Source of the DNA: Burkholderiales bacterium
GTDB lineage: Bacteria > Pseudomonadota > Gammaproteobacteria > Burkholderiales > Burkholderiaceae_E
Assembly: GCA_005798775.1 (NCBI GenBank)
Contig: SYIM01000155.1
Coordinates: 1-32,919, forward strand
Reading direction: 5' to 3'
Length of the DNA stretch: 32,919 nucleotides
Shown: positions 9,107 to 18,419 of the stretch, piece by piece
Layout: each line of letters begins with the position of its first letter
Numbering within the stretch: the first letter of the stretch is position 1
Notes under the pieces: model-generated
What the model was told of the DNA's origin: nothing
The model's database searches: none
What the model saw: the letters and a program-made list of their open reading frames with translations, nothing else
Translations under genes and position numbers: made by a program

Positions 9107-10395
9107 TCAGGCGTAAAGCTGACCGGCGAACTCGGACAGCGGCATATAGAGACCAGGAAGCATTTTGTCTGCGAGTTCCTGCATGGACGGCATTTCAATC
9201 ACCCTTGCCGCCGCCGCCGAGATTTCCGCGGGACCGACCAGCGCCGTACTGAGGCCGCTTCCTGCCCTCAGCGCATCGATCGGCGCAGCAGTGCCGGCAT
9301 GGTTGTTGTCCGCGGTAACTGCTTGAAGCCCGGCGATGTAGAGTCCATCCAGAGAAACGCGATAGTCCCCCGATACGCTGATGCCAGCCGGCAATGGATC
9401 AACCGCCGCAATGCCTTCCGCGCTGGTGCGCAGGGCCGACAGATCCAACCCGTCCGCGGTGGTCAGGTCAGCAATGAAGGCGTTGACGCCATGCGGACCG
9501 CCGGCCTGCCCAGTCGCGTCGTCGGGCGCGGCGCCCTGTCCGCTGGCGATCCTGAACACATCGGCCCCCGAGCCGCCCATCATGCGGACCGGCCCCTGGT
9601 TCGCAGACGGACCGGCGATCAGCAAGTCGTTACCGGAACCCGCAATCAGAATATCACCAGCGGGCGAAGCATCCATCGAGAGCAGGACGTCGTGACCCGA
9701 CCCGCCAAACAGCCGGTCCGCCCCCTCCCCGCCGTCCAGCCAGTCCTGACCGGCGCCGCCGAACAGTTCGTCATCGCCCTTCTCGCCAAGCAGCCAGTCA
9801 TTGCCCCCTCGACCATCCAGCAGGTTGGCGCTCCCGTTGCCGATGAGCACGTTGTCAAAATTGTTGCCGATCAGGTTCGCCGCGCCCAGCCCGAACAGCG
9901 ATAGCGACTTGATGGACGCCGCCTCGGCGAGTTGGAAAGTAAGGGGAGGCGCAGTGTCATTTTCGAGAACAATATGAAGGTTGTCCTTGTTGACGATGAC
10001 CGGCGCAAAGGCTGCTGGGTCCTGATGCACCGCGCTCACGATGATAGTTGCGCCATCCGCGGCGGCTGCGATCGCGGCAGCAATAGTGCTGAACGCACCC
10101 GACACCGCACTGTTGACAACCAGCGCGCCACCCGCAACAAGCGACATCGGGTCGACCGCCGCCACGGCGTCTCCGAACTTGAGAAGTTCCGCCTGAACCA
10201 GGACCAGACCGGTTGCACCCGACTTCGGCTGAATGGCAAAGACCGACTGTGAATCGCTGTAGGTATCGGTCGACAGTCCTCGAACCACCGCCCGCTGCCC
10301 TGCAGAGGCAAGCTTCACCACGTAATCGCCAACTGCGCCCGGCAACTGTGCGGTGTCAAGACCCCCACCGCCAACAAACACATCCCCTTCCGCGA
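9107..10395 (-). repeat. Shared C-terminal module, copy in the 3010-residue protein
   Basis: The last roughly 430 residues align along their whole length with the end of the 680-residue protein (18420-19850). Landmarks in order are FVGGGGLDTAQLPG, TIIVSAVHQD, SIKSLSLFGLGAANLIGNN, the RTX run GGNDWLLGEKGDDELFGG, RMMGGSGADVFRI, ADLTTADGLDLSAL and VSLDGLYIAGLQ. It probably holds the export signal and calcium-binding beta-roll. Confidence 0.85.
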
Positions 10396-13300
10396 GCCCT
10401 CTACCGAGATCATTACCGCCCGCGCCAATCAGCACCAGATTATCGCTACCACCTCCCTCCATCGTGTCATTGCCGTCGGTGCCACGACGAATTTCATCAC
10501 CCTGGTAACCCGCCTGATCGGGACGGTGGCTGATGCCGCCCACGGACGTATACACCTCTTCGGGCGTGACACCGAGCAGAATCAGGCCGGTGTCGACGAC
10601 CGATACATCCGCAGCGCCGTCATAGACCACCAACATATCGGGACCGCTTTCCGTCACCGAAAACTGCGTCGCACCAGCGGTCTGGGACATCTGTCCGCGA
10701 ACGATGAAATACCCCTGATCGGTCACTTTGCCGTCGGCAGGCATGACGCCGCTCATCGCCTGAAAGCCGGTGCCCATCGGGCGCAGACCTTCAACATCGT
10801 GCAATTGATGGTTGCCAGGAGCCAGCGAGACAAATTCATCCGGCCCGAAGTCGGTGATGACGTCGGCGCCTGCCGCGAAGCTAAATGAACTGACCTTCCC
10901 CGAGACCGATTGAACCTGTACGGCGGGCGAGTCACCAGGAATGAACTCGAACCCATCGCGCCCGGTGCCACCGGAGACGTTGTCTGCGCCGGGTCCGCCT
11001 CTGATGTATCCATCGCCCGACGAGCCCACGATGGTGTCGTTGCCCGCACCCGCAACCAGGTGGTAAAACAGGGTGGGGGGAAACTGGCTTCCACTGAGAT
11101 CGATCACGTTCGGGCCTGCGCCGCCGAGCGCAACCCCAACCCGCTCGCCACCGTTGTCGATCGAGCGATTGCCCTTCGCATCGCTGATCGCGTTCGTTGC
11201 GACACTGCCATCCACATCGAGCAATACCCAGTCAGCCGTGCCGAGCGCCGGGTTGAATGCGAGCCGTACCGACGAATCACCGTTCTTGGTCGCAGTGAAG
11301 GAAACCGGATCAATACCGTTTTTCTTCAGCGTGACACCAGCGTTACCCGTGACGGTAATACCCTCGGTGAAGTCGATGTCGACCGCGCTGGCGGTCAGTG
11401 CGATCGCTGCAACCTCAGGCGCGAGTTCATCGACGATCTGGATCACTCGCGTGCCCGCGGTATGACCGAGCGTGACCCCGTCTATACCCACCAGATCGCG
11501 GAAGGTGAGCAGCGTAGCCGGCAGCCGATAGGCGCTGTTTGCGCCGAGCCCCGCGCTCACCATCGCACCCTGCTGGAACAGCATGAGCGACTCTGCTGAG
11601 CCGTTGCCCTCGCGATCAAATGCGAACGCAACCGTCGCGCCCGCAGCGCTCAGATTCCTAGACAGATACCACACCGCATCGGTCACCTCCTGCGGGGTGT
11701 CAGGAATCACAACCTGATCACCAGCTGTCTTGAAGGTCACGATGCCTCCAGTGACCTTGTGCGAAGCAATCGTGATCGCCCGGCCTGTGTTCGAGTTGGC
11801 GGTTCCGGTCACGTAGGCATTGTCATCGGCAGCGATCAGTCGCGAGGGAAGACTGAGGACGTCCTGAGTCGAGGCGCCCGACACGATATCGAAGCCCGAA
11901 CCCTTTACCGCTCCGGGTCCGATCACATCGCGAAGGCCGCCGGAAGGCGCCACGACGCTTTCACCCCAGCCAACCTTGACCTTGTCGACGCTGTACGTTC
12001 CAGTGCTGGCGCCCGTGGCGCTCAGCCCGCCCTCTACAAGCACCAGGGCGTCCGCACCCGCACCACCTGACAGCACATCAGCACCGACCCCATCAATCAC
12101 CCAATCGGGTCGCGAAGTGCCGGTCAGATGGTCATTCCCGGCATTCCCGCGCAGCCACACCGTGCGGTCCGAAAAATAGTCGGCAAGGTCGATGGTGGTG
12201 AGGCCATTGCCGCCCGCCCAGTATTCGACGCCGCTCACTACTATGCCCACCGCATCGGTGAGCGTCGCTGCAGAGGCCTGCGCTGGGTGAGGAATGACCA
12301 ATCGGATGATACTGTCGGCCGCGAGATTACGGTCGGTCGTCAGGTTGAGAGTCGGCGATCCGTCTGCACTAAAACCCGATACAGCAACGATCTGAACGGG
12401 CGTACCGGAGGCGCTGGTCACCCCGCCCATCAACGGTAAAGGACCCTGCTGCGGCGGATTCAAATCAACGCGCAAGCTACTGCGCCAGGAATCGATCAGA
12501 CCGGGGACCGGATTGGTCTGCCCGTTGATCGCAACCGGCTCATTGAACCCCAATGTAAGGGTGCTTTTGACCGGACCCGATGCGGTCTCGGAAAACGACA
12601 GCCCGGTGTTGAGGGGCGGGCCCTCGATCGGAACGATGGTTGGCCGCGCGTGACCGAACGCCGCATCGTCGAAATAGTAGGTCTTGCCGGTCCCGGCAGC
12701 GCCGAAATCAAAAAATACCGACGCCTTGGCGTAGTCCGGCGTGTGACTGGCCCCCGAAAAATCGAAGGTCAGCGTTTCCCACTCGCCGGCTTTGGTCGTG
12801 ACCGCCTGCTTTTCGATGAAGACGGTATTGTTGGTGGCGCTTTCGACCTTCAGCATCACAACCGTTCCGGCAGCAGGCGAATGCACCCGCATCGTCACCG
12901 TCTCGTGACCCGCGCTGATGACCTCTTTACCTGAAAGCGTAAGAAAAGTTGTTCCGGCCCAGGTCTGCGCGCCGGCAGTTTTAACGACTTTCGCAACCTT
13001 CCCGTTAGAGCCTAGCGGCCCCTCGGCAGACAGCGAGGAGACTGTGCCCCCGAAGTCGGCGCCTTCCCCAAGCGCGTAACCACTCTGATCACCCGCTTCA
13101 AACGACGTGACCGCAACCAGTTGGGTAGCAGGTACGACTGGCAAATTCGCGCCGGCAAAGCCGACATCATCAAAGTAGAAGGTTTTCCCGGTGCCCGCCT
13201 GACTGAATTCGAAAAAGACTGAGGCCTTGGTGAAATCGATAACGTGTGAAGCGCCGGCAAAATTGAAGGTCAAGGTTTCCCAGCCGCTAGCCTTGGTCGT

Positions 13301-16300
13301 CGTGGCCTGCCGCTCAACATTGAGGTCCTTATTGGCAGCACTCTCCAGTTTCAGCATCACCGTTGTGCCAGCATCCGGTGCATACGCCCTCATCGAAACC
13401 GTTTCGGCCCCGGAAGCGATCACCTCCTTGCCTGTGAGCGTCAGGAACGTGGTGCCAGCCCAGGGTTCGGCGCCAGCGTGCTTGACCACTTTGACAGCTT
13501 TACCGCTTGCACCCGCTGGCGCGTCTGACACAACAGCGGCAACTGCCCCACCAAAATCAACGAGCGCATAACCGCTGGCATCGTTTGGCTCAAAGCTCAC
13601 TTTGAGGTTGGCTGGCGGTGAATAGGTCTCGACAGGGGCGTTCCCGACCGTGGCGAAATCGATGCTGTTCGCGCCCGCTGCGGGGAGGTTATAGCGAAGC
13701 AACGCTTGCACATTCGGTTCGGCGTCAGCGTCGGTATCGATATTGGCGCTGCCTTTATCGACCCAAAAGCGCACGTCGAGTGCCGCTTTCGCAGCCGTCA
13801 CCGCAGCCGAAAAATCAGCCACCGTCGTCGCGTTCTTGATGGCATCAAACAAGGCCTGCGCGTTCTCGGGAAGCGACACCGATGTCGCAGGCGTGCGGTC
13901 AAAATCCGGGTCAGGCGAACCATCAGGCAACAGCCTGATCGCCAGAAAATCAAGCGCGCCCGCACTGGTTCCCGTGCGACCCGCCATCACGATACGACCA
14001 CCGGAATCGACCGTGACTGCCTCTGCCGAATTTTCGAATGCTCCGGGCGTGAGTAGAAGTTTGCCGTCGCCGCTGAAGGTGGTGTCGAGTTGCCCGCTCT
14101 CGGTAAATCGGGCCACCGCCACGTTCGAGGTCGAGCCGGTGGAGTCATAACCCACCAGAACGATCTTCCCATCGGGTTGTACGGCCATCGCACGCACCGA
14201 ACTGCTGCTGTGCAACGTAACGTTCGTCTTGCCCTGGGTGCCGAAGCTGATGTCATGACTCCCGTCGGGGTTAAGACGCATGATCGTGAAGCTGTTGCCG
14301 GAGCCCGAAACGGTGCTGCCAGCCAGCAGGATTTTTTCGCCCTGAAGAGCGATCGCACTGCACCGACCATCCAGGTTGGTCTGTATCACGCCGTTTGTGC
14401 CGAACGCGTTGACGAGAGCTCCCTGAGCGCTGTATTTAGCCACTGCAAAGCGCCAGCTGGAATCGAGCGCTGAGCCCCCCACCAGAATCGAGCCATCGGG
14501 TTGAATGACCACCCCACTGGCTTCATCGTGACTGGGACTCACTGCGGTGATGACCTTCCCGCTGGTGCCGAACGATGTGTCCAGCGCGCCACTCGCCGTC
14601 AAACGGGTCAGCATGAACTCCGTGTTACCTGCTGACACTGGCTGCGCACTGCCAACCAGCACAATCTTGCCGTCTGGCTGGACCGCGAGCGCATTGGCGC
14701 CGTCAGCTCCTGCCGCAGACCCGGTCGCCACTGAGATTCGTGCCACACCGTTGGTACCAAAACCCAAGTCCAGATTCCCGGAAAAATCAAGCCTGGCGAT
14801 GATCGTATCGGTCCCGTAATCGTTCGATGAGGCCCGTCCCGCGATCAGAATTTTCTGGCCTGCCACCGCCACGGCTGCGATTTCGCTCCCCCCCTGCGTA
14901 CCGATCGGGGGAAGCGTGAATTGCCCCCCGGTTGCGAAATGAGTCGCGATGCTGCCGTCTGCGTTCAGCATGACGACGCTTCCCGAATAGCCAAAGGTCG
15001 AGGCCGCTCGGCCCGCGACCAACATTCGACCATCCGGAAGGAGCGCGAGCGCTCGCCCTTCATCGTTACCTGAGCTGACAGGGATGCTGACGATTCCATC
15101 TCCATCGGTTCTCGGACCCACTGCAACCGTCACCTTCTCGGAGCCGTTCAGCCCTACCTTTCCGCTCGAGTCGTCCGCGGGATTACTGGGCGTCCCGTTG
15201 TCAGACCGGGCATCGGTCTGCACAGACTGGGCAGTGGTCCCTGGCACCTTGAGGAACGACCGGTCGAGCAAGGCGGGCTGCAGTTCGGAGGGCGCAATGG
15301 CGAGCGTATCGATCTGGATCGGATGACCATAACCGTCCGGAATGAAATCCGCCCCGCTCACCACCCCGACCTGAACTACGAATCCTTCCGTGCTTTCGTT
15401 GATGGAGTCCTGCGCAATCACCAGACTGATCGTCCCCATCTCAGCTTTGGTTGAATCACCGGCGAGCGCGGTCAACTGCACCGGACCACGCGGCCAATCG
15501 CCCGAGAAGGAACCGACCAAATCGGTCTTGGTAAATCCAGGGCCCAAGCCAGGGGCTGGCTCGGCCTGCCAGTAGAACTGGCTGCCGATGGGTACCGGCG
15601 CCGAGAAATGGACACTGAGACTGACGTTGCTGCCCTCGGCGGCCTGAGCCGGGCCCTGGAGATACGAAACCGTCTGCGGCAACGGCGCGACAATGGCAGC
15701 GGACTCCACGGTTCCATCGGAGTCCGACAACTCTTTCACGCCAATCTTCAGTTCAACCGGTGACGAGACCTGGCTGACCTTGAATGCCTCGATCAGCTCG
15801 GTCCTCAAGATCGCGCCGTTACTCTTTGCCGTGAGCGTCGCCAGGGCGCTGAAACTCGCAACGCCCTGAATCTCGCCGGGCTGCGACCAGGTCAGGGTCA
15901 GCGCATCCGTCGACTGAACGATCGCCACCGGCATGTTGGCCGGCGCTTTCGCGAGGAATTCAGTAATGAGCTCATTCAGGGTAGGTGTAGCGTCGGTGCG
16001 CGCAACCAGCAGGGGTCCGTGCGGAATCGCCACGCCGTAAAACATGTTCGGATCAAGGCTGACTGCCCCGGTTAAAGGGAATCGCTGGACCTCTGCAATG
16101 GCGTTCGTTCCCTCAGTCACCACAGCAGCTGGCACCGCTGTACCGGCGCGAAGAAACAACTGCGGGCCGTCAACAACAGACAGTTGAGAGAGAGAAACCG
16201 GAGCGTCCTGGGGACCGTTTGCTGTCCATGTAACCTGAAGCGAATAGGCGGTTGAACCCACTGCGGGCGGTACCACAGTGACCGTCACGGGCAGCCCCGC

Positions 16301-18139
16301 GCCCGTGGCAGCGGAATTCAGACTGGTCGCAAGGTCAGCGGCTGTTTGGGATGATTGCAGCGTCGCAATCAATTCCTGGTTCCCAATCTGCAGTCCGTAA
16401 TCGCGCCCGCCCAGTCCTGTCGCGGGCAAAGTCAGCTTGACCGATTCCGCATGCGTGGCGTCGCCCTGCTGGGTAATGACAGCCGACCCAGTCGATGCCC
16501 GGCTTGTAACCCGGGCTGAGACGCCCACTTCGTATGAGGAGCGGCCCGCAATGTCGCTTCCCTGCACCAGAACGGATAGGTTGTCATCCGTAAAGTTGTC
16601 CGCCGTCCCGAGTCCGACCCAGGCGGGCATGCCGATTGTCACACTCGGTACATCCGTTGTCTCAGAGCCGCCGCCCGTGTTTCCACCGCCACCCGTGTTT
16701 CCACCGCCACCCGTGTTTCCACCGCCCGTTTCGCTGGCGATCATCTGCGACGGCACCGATCGGTCCAACACGAACTGCCCTCCCTCGAGGTGCCCGATAT
16801 GAATATCGAAAACCTCCATGGATTCAGTCTGTGCATCAGTCTTGATCGGTACCGTGAACGAGCCGACCAACGACGACGCGTTGGCGAAGCTCACCGTCCC
16901 CTGCGGCGCTCCATTCACGACGGACAGATCAAAGTCATCAGCCGACGCTGGCCCCATCGAGATCGACGTGTAACCAGGAGGCATAACCCGAAATAACAAC
17001 TGTTCGCCGTTGCCCAATGGCTGGGTGAGCGTGACGTTGTACACCGGGTCCGGTGCGCTTTCCGTGAACATGGGGTTCGTGTTGGTGCCCGTGAGCGCAA
17101 CACTGCTTACCGCATCCGTTCGCGGAACCGGTATCACCACCACTGCACTGCTGCCTGGCGACGTCGTCCCCGGCGCACTGGCCTTGACTTCCAACGCATC
17201 GACGTTTGAAACGCCCATGAATTTCATCGAGGCTTCAACCATCGGCCGCGAGAGCTCAAAGCGCTGGGTCGATACGTTGTAGACCGGTGATAGCGCAACC
17301 ACCTTACCCAGTTGCACAGCATCCTGCGGTCCGTTGTCCTTGAAGCTGACGATCAATTTGCCAGCTGCATTCCCCGTGCCCAACGCCAGCTGAACCGGGG
17401 CATCCGGCAGGGCCGTCAGCGCCTGGTTCGCAGCGGCGACCAGCGCCGTGTGCGTACTGGCATCCGGCGTAAAGACAATCTTCGAGTACCCCATCGTCAG
17501 CCCGTAGCGCGCGCCTGCTGTCACCTCGGCTGGCAGGGCAAGGTGCTGAACTTCAGCGGCGCCTGAGGCAAGACCGCCCGACCCCGCATAGGATCCAGGC
17601 ACGATCTCGACGCCCGCGACGGGCTGGCTCAGCATCTCGCTCACCGTGTCGTCCAGGAACGGTAATGGCCGCTCTATCGTCACCGGGGTCAGGCTGACGG
17701 TGGCACCTTCTGGCGCGTCGGCTCCCATCGTGACAACCAGGTTCTGACCAGAAGCCGTCACCGACGCAATGGGAGACTTGGATCCCTGGACTTGCGCGAA
17801 CGCCGATGCAATCGAGGCTGCGCTCAGTTGCTGGCCGACCGGCAGCGTGATCTCGATTTCACGAATCTGGGAGCCGCCGGAACCGGAGCCCACCAACAGT
17901 CTATAGACCGTTGCGCTTCCGCTCATCGCAGCGTGGTCCAGGGTGTAGGTATTGCCCGACCCGACCAGGTTGAAAGCGGTTCCACTGCTTTTAATGAGAG
18001 GCGCGATCTTGAAGGCCGGCGCGTTCGCCTGAGTGGCCGCAGCGCTGTCTACATTGACGACAAATGAAATCTTGTCATCGCCTCGGGTCAATACCGTTCC
18101 GCCATTAGAGAACTCGGGCGAAACAAAGGAGAAGGTCAT
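9107..18139 (-). CDS. Giant multidomain RTX protein, probable type I secretion substrate (3010 residues)
   Basis: Start chosen at ATG 18139 because a GGAG lies 8 bases upstream; the longer TTG start at 18157 lies upstream of that site. Visible order: a repeated module of about 90 residues at 194-284, 562-655 and 679-770; a Calx-beta-like domain (about 354-460); a Gly/Asn/Thr linker (about 471-490); a second Calx-beta-like domain (about 825-937); a SFLK module (about 957-1010) interrupted by seven delta-60 repeats (about 1025-1414) and resumed at about 1420-1500; two tandem carbohydrate-binding-like domains (about 1510-1828); RTX GGxGxD-type repeats in several clusters (about 1990-2030, 2360-2395, 2555-2600, 2757-2850); and a hydrophobic terminus ending FAGQLYA. 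There is no Sec signal peptide. RTX repeats bind calcium and fold outside the cell. Proximity to the exporter genes makes it the leading substrate. The specific role (adhesion, polysaccharide binding or other) is not determined. Confidence 0.93.
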   Translation of the reverse strand: MTFSFVSPEFSNGGTVLTRGDDKISFVVNVDSAAATQANAPAFKIAPLIKSSGTAFNLVGSGNTYTLDHAAMSGSATVYRLLVGSGSGGSQIREIEITLPVGQQLSAASIASAFAQVQGSKSPIASVTASGQNLVVTMGADAPEGATVSLTPVTIERPLPFLDDTVSEMLSQPVAGVEIVPGSYAGSGGLASGAAEVQHLALPAEVTAGARYGLTMGYSKIVFTPDASTHTALVAAANQALTALPDAPVQLALGTGNAAGKLIVSFKDNGPQDAVQLGKVVALSPVYNVSTQRFELSRPMVEASMKFMGVSNVDALEVKASAPGTTSPGSSAVVVIPVPRTDAVSSVALTGTNTNPMFTESAPDPVYNVTLTQPLGNGEQLLFRVMPPGYTSISMGPASADDFDLSVVNGAPQGTVSFANASSLVGSFTVPIKTDAQTESMEVFDIHIGHLEGGQFVLDRSVPSQMIASETGGGNTGGGGNTGGGGNTGGGSETTDVPSVTIGMPAWVGLGTADNFTDDNLSVLVQGSDIAGRSSYEVGVSARVTSRASTGSAVITQQGDATHAESVKLTLPATGLGGRDYGLQIGNQELIATLQSSQTAADLATSLNSAATGAGLPVTVTVVPPAVGSTAYSLQVTWTANGPQDAPVSLSQLSVVDGPQLFLRAGTAVPAAVVTEGTNAIAEVQRFPLTGAVSLDPNMFYGVAIPHGPLLVARTDATPTLNELITEFLAKAPANMPVAIVQSTDALTLTWSQPGEIQGVASFSALATLTAKSNGAILRTELIEAFKVSQVSSPVELKIGVKELSDSDGTVESAAIVAPLPQTVSYLQGPAQAAEGSNVSLSVHFSAPVPIGSQFYWQAEPAPGLGPGFTKTDLVGSFSGDWPRGPVQLTALAGDSTKAEMGTISLVIAQDSINESTEGFVVQVGVVSGADFIPDGYGHPIQIDTLAIAPSELQPALLDRSFLKVPGTTAQSVQTDARSDNGTPSNPADDSSGKVGLNGSEKVTVAVGPRTDGDGIVSIPVSSGNDEGRALALLPDGRMLVAGRAASTFGYSGSVVMLNADGSIATHFATGGQFTLPPIGTQGGSEIAAVAVAGQKILIAGRASSNDYGTDTIIARLDFSGNLDLGFGTNGVARISVATGSAAGADGANALAVQPDGKIVLVGSAQPVSAGNTEFMLTRLTASGALDTSFGTSGKVITAVSPSHDEASGVVIQPDGSILVGGSALDSSWRFAVAKYSAQGALVNAFGTNGVIQTNLDGRCSAIALQGEKILLAGSTVSGSGNSFTIMRLNPDGSHDISFGTQGKTNVTLHSSSSVRAMAVQPDGKIVLVGYDSTGSTSNVAVARFTESGQLDTTFSGDGKLLLTPGAFENSAEAVTVDSGGRIVMAGRTGTSAGALDFLAIRLLPDGSPDPDFDRTPATSVSLPENAQALFDAIKNATTVADFSAAVTAAKAALDVRFWVDKGSANIDTDADAEPNVQALLRYNLPAAGANSIDFATVGNAPVETYSPPANLKVSFEPNDASGYALVDFGGAVAAVVSDAPAGASGKAVKVVKHAGAEPWAGTTFLTLTGKEVIASGAETVSMRAYAPDAGTTVMLKLESAANKDLNVERQATTTKASGWETLTFNFAGASHVIDFTKASVFFEFSQAGTGKTFYFDDVGFAGANLPVVPATQLVAVTSFEAGDQSGYALGEGADFGGTVSSLSAEGPLGSNGKVAKVVKTAGAQTWAGTTFLTLSGKEVISAGHETVTMRVHSPAAGTVVMLKVESATNNTVFIEKQAVTTKAGEWETLTFDFSGASHTPDYAKASVFFDFGAAGTGKTYYFDDAAFGHARPTIVPIEGPPLNTGLSFSETASGPVKSTLTLGFNEPVAINGQTNPVPGLIDSWRSSLRVDLNPPQQGPLPLMGGVTSASGTPVQIVAVSGFSADGSPTLNLTTDRNLAADSIIRLVIPHPAQASAATLTDAVGIVVSGVEYWAGGNGLTTIDLADYFSDRTVWLRGNAGNDHLTGTSRPDWVIDGVGADVLSGGAGADALVLVEGGLSATGASTGTYSVDKVKVGWGESVVAPSGGLRDVIGPGAVKGSGFDIVSGASTQDVLSLPSRLIAADDNAYVTGTANSNTGRAITIASHKVTGGIVTFKTAGDQVVIPDTPQEVTDAVWYLSRNLSAAGATVAFAFDREGNGSAESLMLFQQGAMVSAGLGANSAYRLPATLLTFRDLVGIDGVTLGHTAGTRVIQIVDELAPEVAAIALTASAVDIDFTEGITVTGNAGVTLKKNGIDPVSFTATKNGDSSVRLAFNPALGTADWVLLDVDGSVATNAISDAKGNRSIDNGGERVGVALGGAGPNVIDLSGSQFPPTLFYHLVAGAGNDTIVGSSGDGYIRGGPGADNVSGGTGRDGFEFIPGDSPAVQVQSVSGKVSSFSFAAGADVITDFGPDEFVSLAPGNHQLHDVEGLRPMGTGFQAMSGVMPADGKVTDQGYFIVRGQMSQTAGATQFSVTESGPDMLVVYDGAADVSVVDTGLILLGVTPEEVYTSVGGISHRPDQAGYQGDEIRRGTDGNDTMEGGGSDNLVLIGAGGNDLGRGLAEGDVFVGGGGLDTAQLPGAVGDYVVKLASAGQRAVVRGLSTDTYSDSQSVFAIQPKSGATGLVLVQAELLKFGDAVAAVDPMSLVAGGALVVNSAVSGAFSTIAAAIAAAADGATIIVSAVHQDPAAFAPVIVNKDNLHIVLENDTAPPLTFQLAEAASIKSLSLFGLGAANLIGNNFDNVLIGNGSANLLDGRGGNDWLLGEKGDDELFGGAGQDWLDGGEGADRLFGGSGHDVLLSMDASPAGDILIAGSGNDLLIAGPSANQGPVRMMGGSGADVFRIASGQGAAPDDATGQAGGPHGVNAFIADLTTADGLDLSALRTSAEGIAAVDPLPAGISVSGDYRVSLDGLYIAGLQAVTADNNHAGTAAPIDALRAGSGLSTALVGPAEISAAAARVIEMPSMQELADKMLPGLYMPLSEFAGQLYA
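12655..13610 (-). repeat. Tandem pair of carbohydrate-binding-like domains
   Basis: Two consecutive copies of about 150 residues (about 13150-13610 and 12655-13125) share SFEPND/SFEAGD, SGYAL, WAGTTFLTL, GKEVI, ETVxMR, WETLTF, ASVFF and GTGKTxYFDD. The pattern resembles beta-sandwich carbohydrate-binding modules found in bacterial exported proteins. The similarity is visible at DNA level too, so this is a tandem duplication. Confidence 0.8.
13900..15065 (-). repeat. Seven delta-60 repeats, probable seven-bladed beta-propeller
   Basis: Seven consecutive units of about 50-60 residues fit the delta-60 family: each centres on a variant of VQPDGKIVLVG and most continue with ARL..DGxLDxxFGxxG. Seven copies is a natural number for a closed propeller. 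The block lies inside a module that is uninterrupted in the 2277-residue protein. Confidence 0.8.
16674..16727 (-). repeat. Three 18-base tandem repeats encoding a Gly-Gly-Gly-Gly-Asn-Thr linker
   Basis: The unit cccgtgtttccaccgcca (plus strand) occurs three times with one mismatch at the end of the third copy. It encodes a flexible linker GGGNTGGGGNTGG between the first Calx-beta-like domain and the next module of the 3010-residue protein. Confidence 0.9.
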
Positions 18140-18264
18140 GACATGCGCTCCAGGCAATGAAGATACATCTCAGGAAGGGTACCCCGATAGGCGACGAACA
18201 GGACTCTGGAAAAGCTTCCCGAATGCTCAACAGGAGTTGACTACTAACGGTGACGCAGGTCAAG

Positions 18265-18297
18265 CGGTGGAGCCAAAATTAAGGGGAAACTCCACCG
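18265..18297. promoter_or_regulatory. Perfect 8-base-pair stem-loop in the 280-base gap between two RTX genes
   Basis: CGGTGGAG (18265-18272) and CTCCACCG (18290-18297) are exact inverted copies around a 17-base AT-richer loop. On the minus strand it lies about 120 bases after the 680-residue gene and about 125 bases before the 3010-residue gene. There is no T-run after it on either strand, so a rho-independent terminator is not supported; an operator or an mRNA structure remain possible. I see no other gene or convincing promoter in 18140-18419. Confidence 0.5.
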
Positions 18298-18419
18298 TGA
18301 GATGCCGTTTGCGCCAACTGCAGACCGATAGGAAAGCACGGCGCTGCTTATCCGGTACCGCACCAAGCCACAATGGCACCGCCCCGTGGAGCCACCTCTC
18401 AACGGAAGACCGGAAAGAG

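Noticed and set aside
16674-16727. Possible CRISPR-like repeats
   Set aside because: Units are only 18 bases, directly adjacent without spacers, and in frame within a gene.
18140-18157. TTG start at 18157 for the 3010-residue protein
   Set aside because: The GGAG ribosome binding site lies between it and the ATG at 18139, which decides for the ATG.
18265-18297. Rho-independent terminator after the 680-residue gene
   Set aside because: No T-run follows the stem on either strand and it lies about 120 bases past the stop.
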